A stretch of 64,000 nucleotides of DNA. Source: Variovorax sp. PBL-E5 (GTDB lineage Bacteria > Pseudomonadota > Gammaproteobacteria > Burkholderiales > Burkholderiaceae_C). The stretch's first letter is position 1. Every line of letters begins with the position of its first letter. The stretch is taken from positions 2,170,001-2,234,000 of the forward strand of contig NZ_LR594671.1 in assembly GCF_901827185.1 (NCBI RefSeq), written 5' to 3'. A program made the position numbers and the translations under genes. Below the pieces are notes generated by a model that worked only from the letters and a program-made list of their open reading frames with translations, searched no databases and was not told the origin of the DNA. Shown here one piece after another: positions 57,937 through 64,000 of this stretch.

Positions 57937-59388
57937 ATGTCCACCCACGTCAGCAACATCCGTCCCGAATGGGACCCCGTCATCGTCGACATCGTCGACT
58001 ACGCGCTCGGCTACGAGGTCCGCTCCGACCTGGCCTACGACACGGCCCGCAACATCCTGATCGACACGCTGGGCTGCGGACTGGAAGCGCTCGAGTACCC
58101 GGCAGCCTGCAAGCTGCTGGGGCCGGTCGTCAAGGGCACCACGGTGCCGCAGGGGGCGCGCGTGCCGGGCACGCAGTTCCAGCTCGATCCGGTGCAGGCG
58201 GCGTTCAACATCGGCGCGCTGATCCGCTGGCTGGACTTCAACGACACCTGGCTCGCCGCCGAATGGGGCCATCCGAGCGACAACCTTGGCGGCATCCTGG
58301 CCGTGGCGGACTGGCTCAGCCGCACGGCCATCGCCGCGGGCAGGAAGCCGATGGTGATGCGCGACGTGCTGACCGGCATCATCAAGGCGCACGAGATCCA
58401 GGGCGTCATCGCGCTGGAGAATTCGTTCAACAAGGTCGGCCTCGATCACGTGCTGCTGGTCAAGGTGGCGTCCACCGCGGTGGTCTCGCAACTGCTGGGC
58501 CTCACGCGCGACGAGACGCTGGCCGCGGTCTCGCTGGCCTGGGTGGACGGCCAGAGCCTGCGCACCTACCGCCACGCGCCCAATGCCGGCAGCCGCAAGA
58601 GCTGGGCCGCGGGCGATGCCACCAGCCGCGCGGTGCGGCTGGCGCTGATCGCGCAGACCGGCGAGATGGGCTATCCCTCGGCCCTCACGGCGAAGACCTG
58701 GGGCTTCTACGACGTGCTCTTCAAGGGCCAGCCCTTCCGCTTCCAGCGGCCTTACGGCAGCTACGTGGCGGAGAACGTGCTGTTCAAGATCAGCTTCCCG
58801 GCCGAGTTCCACAGCCAGACGGCGGTCGAGGCCGCGGTCACGCTGCACGGTCAGCTCGCGGCGGCCGGCAAGTCGGTCGAGGACATCCGGCGCATCACCA
58901 TCCGCACGCACGAGGCCTGCATCCGCATCATCGACAAGCAGGGGCCGCTCAACAACGAGGCCGACCGCGACCATTGCATCCAGTACATGGTCGCCGTGCC
59001 ATTGATCTTCGGCCGCCTCACCGCCGCCGACTACGAGGCTGGCGTCGCGGCCGACCCGCGCATCGATGTGCTGCGCGCGAAGATCCATTGCGTGGAAGAC
59101 GCGCGCTACACCGCGGACTACCACGACCCCGACAAACGCAGCATCGCCAACGCGCTGACGGTGGAATTCAACGACGGCAGCAGCCTGCCCGAGCTCGCGG
59201 TCGAATACCCGATCGGCCACCAGCGCCGCCGCCGGGACGGCATCCCGCTGCTCGAGGCCAAGTTCCGCACCAACCTCGCGCGGCGCTTTCCGAAGAAGCA
59301 GCAGGACGCGATCCTCGCCGTCTCGCTCGACCAGCGCGCGCTGGAGGCGATGCCGGTGAACGAGTACGTCGATCTCTACGTGATCTGA
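57937..59388 (+). CDS. prpD: 2-methylcitrate dehydratase PrpD
   Basis: A 483-residue MmgE/PrpD-family protein, the same length as E. coli PrpD, which dehydrates 2-methylcitrate. It starts at 57937 (MSTHVSNIRPEWD) with AGAGA upstream; an in-frame ATG directly after the prpC stop (57922) is less likely. Sequence features include LDFNDTWLAAEWGHPSDNLGG and NKVGLDHVLLVKVAS. It replaces the AcnD/PrpF route found in many other proteobacteria. Confidence 0.93.
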   Translation: MSTHVSNIRPEWDPVIVDIVDYALGYEVRSDLAYDTARNILIDTLGCGLEALEYPAACKLLGPVVKGTTVPQGARVPGTQFQLDPVQAAFNIGALIRWLDFNDTWLAAEWGHPSDNLGGILAVADWLSRTAIAAGRKPMVMRDVLTGIIKAHEIQGVIALENSFNKVGLDHVLLVKVASTAVVSQLLGLTRDETLAAVSLAWVDGQSLRTYRHAPNAGSRKSWAAGDATSRAVRLALIAQTGEMGYPSALTAKTWGFYDVLFKGQPFRFQRPYGSYVAENVLFKISFPAEFHSQTAVEAAVTLHGQLAAAGKSVEDIRRITIRTHEACIRIIDKQGPLNNEADRDHCIQYMVAVPLIFGRLTAADYEAGVAADPRIDVLRAKIHCVEDARYTADYHDPDKRSIANALTVEFNDGSSLPELAVEYPIGHQRRRRDGIPLLEAKFRTNLARRFPKKQQDAILAVSLDQRALEAMPVNEYVDLYVI

Positions 59389-59463
59389 GCGCGGCGGGCG
59401 CGGGCGATGGGCGCGGTGGCATCATTGCCGCCTCGACATGAATCGGACACCAGGAGACATTGC

Positions 59464-60432
59464 ATGCATTCATTCCGCCGCCTCTCACTCCTCGTCGGCC
59501 TTGCCGCCGCCTTCGCCGCAGGCAGCGCGGCCGCGCAGACCTGGCCCACCAAGCCGATCCGGCTGGTCGTGCCGTTCTCGGCCGGCGGCGCCAATGACCT
59601 GATGGCGCGCGCCGCGGCCGAGGGGGCGTCGAAGGCGCTGGGCCAGCCGGTGGTGGTCGACAACAAGCCCGGCGCGGGCACGGTGCTCGGCGCCGAGATC
59701 GTCGCCAAGAGCGCGCCCGACGGCTACACCTTCCTGGTCAGCGCGGCCGGCGTGGTGTCCAACAGCATGGTCCGCAAGAGCATGCCCTACAAGGACGAGC
59801 AACTGGTGCCGGTCGCGATGATCGGCCTCGCGCCTTCCGTCATCGTGGTGCCAGGCGACGCGCCCTACAAGGATCTGAAGGAATTCATCGCCGCCTCGAA
59901 GAAGTCATCCACCGGCTTCCATTGGGCCACGGCCGGCACCGCCAGCACGCCGCACTTCGTCGAAGGCCTGCTCACGACCAAGTACGGCGCCAAGCTCGAC
60001 CTGGTGCCGTACAAGAGCGGTTCGGAGTCGATCACCGCAGTGCTCGGCAGCCAGGTCGAGGCCACCTCCGAGGCCAGCATCGTGGTGCTGCCCTACATCA
60101 AGAGCGGCAAGCTGAAGGCGCTGGCCGACACCTGGACGCAGCGCATCTCGGCCTACCCCGACCTGTCGACCGCGGTCGAGCAGGGCTTCCCCGACATCCG
60201 CATCGCCCACTGGGCCGGCGTGCATGCGCCGCGCGGCACGCCGGATGCGATCCTCGACAAGATGGCGTCCGCGATCGATGCCGCGATGAAGACGCCGGCC
60301 ACGGTCGAACACCTCAAGAGCATGGGCATCGAGCCCATCGGCGGCACGCGCGCCTCCTTCGTCAAGTTCGTCGGCGAGGAGCGTGCACGCCTGGGCGGCG
60401 TGGTCAAGGCCACCGGCATGAAAGAGGATTAG
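59464..60432 (+). CDS. Bug-family tripartite tricarboxylate receptor (TctC-like)
   Basis: A 322-residue periplasmic binding protein with a Sec signal (residues 1-24, ending AAAQ) and the Bug/TctC fold (WPTKPIRLVVPFSAGGANDLMAR, VVVDNKPGAGTVLGAE). AGGAGA precedes the start. No TctA or TctB membrane gene is beside it, as is usual for Bug proteins. Its place between prpD and the prpB-like gene suggests a ligand among methylcitrate-cycle or related tricarboxylates, but this is inference. The intergenic repeat copy B follows one base after its stop. Confidence 0.9.
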   Translation: MHSFRRLSLLVGLAAAFAAGSAAAQTWPTKPIRLVVPFSAGGANDLMARAAAEGASKALGQPVVVDNKPGAGTVLGAEIVAKSAPDGYTFLVSAAGVVSNSMVRKSMPYKDEQLVPVAMIGLAPSVIVVPGDAPYKDLKEFIAASKKSSTGFHWATAGTASTPHFVEGLLTTKYGAKLDLVPYKSGSESITAVLGSQVEATSEASIVVLPYIKSGKLKALADTWTQRISAYPDLSTAVEQGFPDIRIAHWAGVHAPRGTPDAILDKMASAIDAAMKTPATVEHLKSMGIEPIGGTRASFVKFVGEERARLGGVVKATGMKED

Positions 60433-60433
60433 G

Positions 60434-60530
60434 CTCGCCCCCAGGCTTGCCCACTTCGTGTGGCCGCCAACCCCCGGCCGGGGGCAATACCGGCGGACCG
60501 GCCGAGCCGGATCCGCTGTATTTCTGGAAG
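60434..60530 (+). repeat. Structured intergenic repeat, copy B
   Basis: About 97 bases, starting CTCGCCCCCAGGCTTGCC one base after the Bug gene stop. It shows roughly 86% identity to copy A over its whole length and contains the palindrome CCCCCGGCCGGGGG and a hairpin with arms GGACCGGC and GCCGGATCC. The next gene starts 29 bases further. The arms differ from copy A partly in ways that keep pairing. Confidence 0.75.
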
Positions 60531-60559
60531 GGGCCAGCACACTCCGCATCTGATATCTG

Positions 60560-61438
60560 ATGAAAATTGAATCCATGACTTCTCGCAAGACCCTTCGTAC
60601 CCTGGCAGAGGCGCGCCGCGGCGTGCTGGTGCCGGGCGCTTTCAATGCGCTCTCGGCGCGCGTGATCGAAGACCTCGGCTTCGAGGCGATCTACGTCACC
60701 GGCGCGGGCGTGACCAACATGTGGTTCGGCCTGCCGGACCAGGCCTTCATGGGCCTGCACGAGATCGCCGACCATACGGCCCGCATCCGCGACGCAGTGC
60801 AGCTGCCGCTGATCGTTGATGCCGACACCGGCTTCGGCAACGCGCTCAACGTGCGCCACGCGGTGCGCGTGCTGGAGCGCGCCGGCGCCGACTGCATCCA
60901 GCTGGAGGACCAGGTGAGCCCCAAGCGCTGCGGCCACTTCTCGGGCAAGGAGGTCATCGGCACCGCCGAGATGCTCGGCAAGATCAAGGCCGCGGTCGAT
61001 GCGCGGCACGATCCCGACCTGCTGATCATGGCGCGCACCGACGCGGCCGCGGTGCACGGCTTCGAGGCCGCGGTGGAGCGCGCGCAGCAGTTCAGCGAGG
61101 CCGGTGCCGACATCCTGTTCGTCGAAGCCGTCACCACGGCCGACGAGATCCGCGCGCTGCCCAGGCGCCTGGACCGGCCGCAGCTGATGAACATGGTGAT
61201 CGGCGGCAAGACGCCGATCTTCAGCGCCGAGGAACTCGGCGGCCTCGGCTACGGCATCGTGCTCTATGCCAACGCCGCGCTGCAGGGCGCGGTGGCGGGC
61301 ATGCAGAAGGCACTCACGGTGCTGCGCGACACGCGGCGCATCGACGAGGATCCGGCGCTGGTCGTGTCCTTCGCCGAGCGGCAACGGCTGGTGGGCAAGC
61401 CGGCGCTCGATGCGCTGGAGAAGAAATACGAAGCCTGA
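60560..61438 (+). CDS. prpB: 2-methylisocitrate lyase-like protein (PrpB family)
   Basis: A 292-residue member of the ICL/PEP mutase superfamily with the lyase motif KRCGH in EDQVSPKRCGHFSGKE, and DADTGFGNALNVRHAV before it. It would cleave 2-methylisocitrate to pyruvate and succinate, completing the methylcitrate cycle. Some enzymes with this motif act as oxaloacetate decarboxylases, so the name is likely rather than certain. ATG 60560 is used; 60575 is also possible. It lies behind repeat copy B. Confidence 0.8.
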   Translation: MKIESMTSRKTLRTLAEARRGVLVPGAFNALSARVIEDLGFEAIYVTGAGVTNMWFGLPDQAFMGLHEIADHTARIRDAVQLPLIVDADTGFGNALNVRHAVRVLERAGADCIQLEDQVSPKRCGHFSGKEVIGTAEMLGKIKAAVDARHDPDLLIMARTDAAAVHGFEAAVERAQQFSEAGADILFVEAVTTADEIRALPRRLDRPQLMNMVIGGKTPIFSAEELGGLGYGIVLYANAALQGAVAGMQKALTVLRDTRRIDEDPALVVSFAERQRLVGKPALDALEKKYEA

Positions 61439-61455
61439 AGGCGCCCGGCCGGGGT

Positions 61456-61785
61456 TCAGATCTCCCGGCCAAGCCCCTGCGCACGCAGCACGGCCTTGAG
61501 GCGCCGCACCTCGTGCTCCAGATCGACGATCAGCGCTGCGGCTTCGACCCCGACGCCGAAATCGCGTTCGAGCCGGCGCACGGTGAGCGCGCATTGCAGG
61601 TCGGCGCTTTCGAAGCGCCAGTCGTCCGGCCGCTGGGCCGGCGCACGCGATGCGATGACGCCGACCTCGACCAGTTGAACGACCCAGGCGATCTCCGCGC
61701 CGCAGGCGTGCGCAAGCTCGTGCGCCGCGAGCGGATGCGAGGCGCCCAGTGCGGTGGTGGTGACGGAAACGGTGGCCATGCTCAT
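61456..61785 (-). CDS. cbpM: Chaperone modulator CbpM
   Basis: A 109-residue protein of the CbpM/MerR-like group that binds the J-domain of CbpA and inhibits it. The C-terminal half is helical (RRLERDFGVGVEAAALIVDLEHEVRRLKAVL), as in CbpM. Its start overlaps the cbpA stop by one base (TGATG), so the two are coupled. The gene order cbpA-cbpM is the usual one. Confidence 0.85.
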   Translation of the reverse strand: MSMATVSVTTTALGASHPLAAHELAHACGAEIAWVVQLVEVGVIASRAPAQRPDDWRFESADLQCALTVRRLERDFGVGVEAAALIVDLEHEVRRLKAVLRAQGLGREI

Positions 61786-62744
61786 CACACTCCCAGATGG
61801 CTGCGTGGGTTGAAGGGGGCGGCCTGCGCGAGCTGCTCGTAGGCCTTGCGCGCGGCGTCGGTGTCGGCCGGCGGCAATGCGATCTCCAGCAGCAGGTAGA
61901 GATGGCCCGGCGGCTTGCCCGGCAGCCCGCGCTCCTTGAGGCGCAGCTTGAGTCCGTTGCGCGCCTTCGGCGGCACGGTGACCTCGACCACGCCGCCGCC
62001 CGGCGTCGGCACCTCGATCTTCGCGCCCAGCGCGCCTTCGGTCGGCGTGATCGGCAAGGTCATGTAGATGTCGCGGTCCTCGATGCGGTAGAGCTTGTGC
62101 GGCGCGATGCGTACCTCGAGGTACATGTCGCCCGCCGCTTCGCCGCCGATGCCCGGCATGCCCTGGCCGGCCAGGCGGATGTACTGGCCCGGATGCACGC
62201 CGGGCGGGATCTTCACGCTGAGCGTGCGCGTCTTCCACTCGGACCGGCCCTGGGTATCGATCTCCTGCGAGCGCAGCGTGATCTCGCGCTCGGCGCCCTT
62301 GAGCGCATCCTCGAGCGCGATCTCGATCGCGGCGTGATGGTCCTCGCCGCGCGCGCGGTGGTGGCGGCGCTCGGCGCTGCGCCGCTCGGCCGCGCCGAAC
62401 ACCGACGAGAAGAACTCGCTGAAGTCCGCATGGTCGGCCGGCCCCTGGCCCGGGCCGCGATGGAATTCGAAGCCCTCGTCCCAGTTCGGCGGCGGCTGGA
62501 AGCCGCCGTCGGGGCTGCCGCCGCGTGCGACGTGGTCGGCGAGCTGGTCGTAGGCCGCGCGCTTTTCCTTGTCGCGCAGCACGTCGTTGGCTTCGTTGAT
62601 GTCGCGCATGCGCACTTCGGCGTCGGCTTCCTTGCTGACATCGGGGTGGTACTTGCGCGCGAGCTTGCGGTAGGCCTTGCGCACCTCGTCTTCCGAGGCG
62701 CCGCGCTCGAGGCCGAGGGTCTTGTAGTAGTCCTTGAAATCCAT
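61785..62744 (-). CDS. cbpA: DnaJ-like co-chaperone CbpA
   Basis: A 319-residue class II J protein. The J domain (1-70) has the HPD motif in KYHPDVS. A Gly/Pro-rich linker with EGFEFHRGPGQGP is followed by two C-terminal substrate-binding domains (EIALEDALKGAEREITL, VHPGQYIRLAGQGMPGIGG). There is no zinc finger, so it is CbpA rather than DnaJ. It recruits DnaK and can bind curved DNA. cbpM follows and overlaps. Confidence 0.94.
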   Translation of the reverse strand: MDFKDYYKTLGLERGASEDEVRKAYRKLARKYHPDVSKEADAEVRMRDINEANDVLRDKEKRAAYDQLADHVARGGSPDGGFQPPPNWDEGFEFHRGPGQGPADHADFSEFFSSVFGAAERRSAERRHHRARGEDHHAAIEIALEDALKGAEREITLRSQEIDTQGRSEWKTRTLSVKIPPGVHPGQYIRLAGQGMPGIGGEAAGDMYLEVRIAPHKLYRIEDRDIYMTLPITPTEGALGAKIEVPTPGGGVVEVTVPPKARNGLKLRLKERGLPGKPPGHLYLLLEIALPPADTDAARKAYEQLAQAAPFNPRSHLGV

Positions 62745-62773
62745 GGTGTTTGGGTATGCAGGTGGTGGCCGGT

Positions 62774-63397
62774 TCAGGCCAGGGCGGCGCCATCGTCCGC
62801 TTGCGCGAGCAGCGCCGCCACGCCCCATGTGGGGCCGCTGCGCGCGAAACGCAATGGCTGCGCATTGCCGAGCACGCCGAAGTCGATCGGCACGCCGAGC
62901 ATCGCCGCCAGCACCAGCAGCGATCCGCCATGCGCCACCACCAGCACCGGCGCGGGAAGCGCGAGCGCCGCGTCGAGCGCGACGCGCTTGCGCTCGACGA
63001 AGCGGGCCAACGTCTCGCCGCCCTCGGGTTCGCAGGCCCAGTCGAGCGCGGCGGAAGAAGTGCCGATCAGCGCGCCGAAGTCGCGTTCGCGCAGGCCTTC
63101 GAGCACCAGCGGCGCTAGCGCGCGGTTGCGATGGCGGCCCATCACCGTGTGCGCGGTGTCGAAGGCGCGTTTCGCATCGCTGCACGCGACGCTCTGGATC
63201 GGCTCGCCGGCCAGCAGCTCGGCGGCGCGCGCTGCCTGCGCGAGGCCGAGGTCGCTCAACGGCTCGTCGACGGGCTGGAAGATGCGCTGCGCATTGCGCG
63301 GCGTCTGGCCGTGGCGCAGGAAGTAGAAGTGGTCGCAGGCCGGTGCGAGCGGCACCTGGGCTGCGAGCCGAACGAGTTCATGGAGTCCGTCGTGCAT
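62774..63397 (-). CDS. Histidine phosphatase family protein
   Basis: A 207-residue member of the phosphoglycerate-mutase-like histidine phosphatases. The catalytic site is FLRHGQTPRN with the phosphorylated histidine, a second histidine lies in VVAHGGSLL, and SDAKRAFDTA and GLRERDFG are typical. The substrate is unknown. It lies 29 bases upstream of cbpA on the same strand and four bases after the penicillin-acylase-family gene. Confidence 0.88.
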   Translation of the reverse strand: MHDGLHELVRLAAQVPLAPACDHFYFLRHGQTPRNAQRIFQPVDEPLSDLGLAQAARAAELLAGEPIQSVACSDAKRAFDTAHTVMGRHRNRALAPLVLEGLRERDFGALIGTSSAALDWACEPEGGETLARFVERKRVALDAALALPAPVLVVAHGGSLLVLAAMLGVPIDFGVLGNAQPLRFARSGPTWGVAALLAQADDGAALA

Positions 63398-63401
63398 GGT
63401 T

Positions 63402-64000
63402 TCAATAGGCGAGGTGGAGGGGCGCGCCCACGCGCTGGGCGTCGATGTCGGCGCGATGGAAAGGCAGCGGCAGCCATTGTTTGGCCGAGAACAGCGGCAG
63501 CTGATCGTAGGCGAGCGGCGAGGCCGGGTCGCTGCTCTGGCCGTAGGTCAGCAGGGCTTGCGCCACCGGGCCGCGGTCGTCGAAGCTCACGGCCTGGATG
63601 TAGCTGGTGCCGAAGTTGACCTGGTAGCCGGTGGGCCGGATCAGCGACTGGCCCTGGCTCTCGACCTTGTTGAGCACGCCTTCGAATTCATCGCCGCCGT
63701 GGAGCGTGACCTTCTGTCCGCGCACCATCCGCGTCTGCACCTCGGCCAGCGGCACGTCGGCCGCGAAACCCGCGGTGCGCACGATGCCGACCGCATCGCC
63801 GAGCGCCTTGAAGACGGCATCGCGCGTGGCCGGCGTGGCCATGTCGAGGCCGGCCGGCGTGACCACCGGACGCGCCGCGTCGAAGGGCACGCGCCACACC
63901 TTCGGCACATCCTTGGCCTTGCGCCAGAACTCGCGGAAGAGCGGTGCGCCCTTCGAGGCGCTGTCGCTGGTGCGGTCCCATGCGGCCAGCACGCGGCAAC
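63402..64000 (-). CDS. Penicillin acylase-family protein (C-terminal part, cut by window edge)
   Basis: The frame is open to the window edge, so about 199 C-terminal residues are visible and the start lies beyond it. The end of the beta chain of penicillin/acyl-homoserine-lactone acylases is recognisable in GTSYIQAVSFDDRGPVAQALLTYGQSSDP and LAYDQLPLFSAKQWLPLPF. The N-terminal nucleophile serine is not in view. Such enzymes cleave amide bonds of acyl side chains, sometimes quorum signals. Confidence 0.8.
   Translation of the reverse strand, partial: CRVLAAWDRTSDSASKGAPLFREFWRKAKDVPKVWRVPFDAARPVVTPAGLDMATPATRDAVFKALGDAVGIVRTAGFAADVPLAEVQTRMVRGQKVTLHGGDEFEGVLNKVESQGQSLIRPTGYQVNFGTSYIQAVSFDDRGPVAQALLTYGQSSDPASPLAYDQLPLFSAKQWLPLPFHRADIDAQRVGAPLHLAY

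Overview
The window is GC-rich chromosomal DNA, roughly two-thirds G+C by eye, with tightly packed, often overlapping genes. The content fits a metabolically versatile betaproteobacterium of the Comamonadaceae, most like Variovorax. Pointers are a Bug-family solute receptor, a propionate locus with an XRE/ScfR-type regulator, valine-catabolic genes beside a LysR regulator, a branched-chain-type ABC importer under a MarR regulator, and a glucan gene (opgD). This assignment is inferred from gene content; no rRNA or tRNA gene is present to confirm it. There is no phage, insertion sequence or CRISPR array. It reads as ordinary core and accessory chromosome, with one AT-rich patch at the hipBA toxin-antitoxin locus.

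Layout. 1-3143: the end of a carboxylesterase, a protocatechuate 4,5-dioxygenase-type pair (ligAB) and a DUF3014 membrane protein. 3153-5790: an ECF42-type sigma factor with two DGPF/YciI proteins and a DUF1330 protein, with a candidate self-recognised promoter. 5808-12127: a liv-type importer (livF, a livM-livG fusion, livH, a Tat-exported binding protein) divergent from a MarR regulator, with two operator-like repeats between them, then a PEP mutase-family gene. 12162-16985: the glycine cleavage operon gcvT-gcvH-gcvP behind a tandem glycine riboswitch. 17028-21646: a small unknown gene, ETF-ubiquinone oxidoreductase, and an SDR-transporter-thioesterase operon. 21652-26313: a PmrAB/QseBC-like two-component system divergent from a PAP2 phosphatase and a lipid A phosphoethanolamine transferase.

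26317-33580: an AhpD-like protein, a three-subunit membrane FAD dehydrogenase (gluconate dehydrogenase type), ethanolamine ammonia-lyase (eutBC) and an FKBP isomerase. 33587-37047: hipBA and opgD. 37178-39792: an alkylation-repair group (ada, a 2-oxoglutarate oxygenase, alkB). 39818-44391: an MBL-fold hydrolase with a PAS-LuxR regulator, divergent from a 3-oxoacid CoA-transferase pair and an unusual family III CoA-transferase. 45304-51089: a LysR regulator divergent from a valine-degradation operon (mmsA, acyl-CoA dehydrogenase, HIBYL-CoA hydrolase, mmsB). 51114-54438: metR and metE. 55203-61438: an ScfR/PrpR-like regulator divergent from prpC, prpD, a Bug receptor and a prpB-like lyase. 61456-64000: cbpM, cbpA, a histidine phosphatase and the end of a penicillin-acylase-family gene.

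How they fit together. Valine degradation yields propionyl-CoA through mmsA, and the methylcitrate cycle genes 6 kb further on consume it. ETF-QO takes electrons from acyl-CoA dehydrogenases such as the one in the valine operon. The divergent regulator-operon pairs carry readable sites: a MetR box, an Ada box, a PmrA-like box, a long perfect palindrome at the LuxR/CoA-transferase junction, and an array of TTCGCAA repeats at prpC. The least expected structure is a roughly 100-bp structured intergenic repeat, found twice, each copy starting immediately after a stop codon inside a gene cluster.
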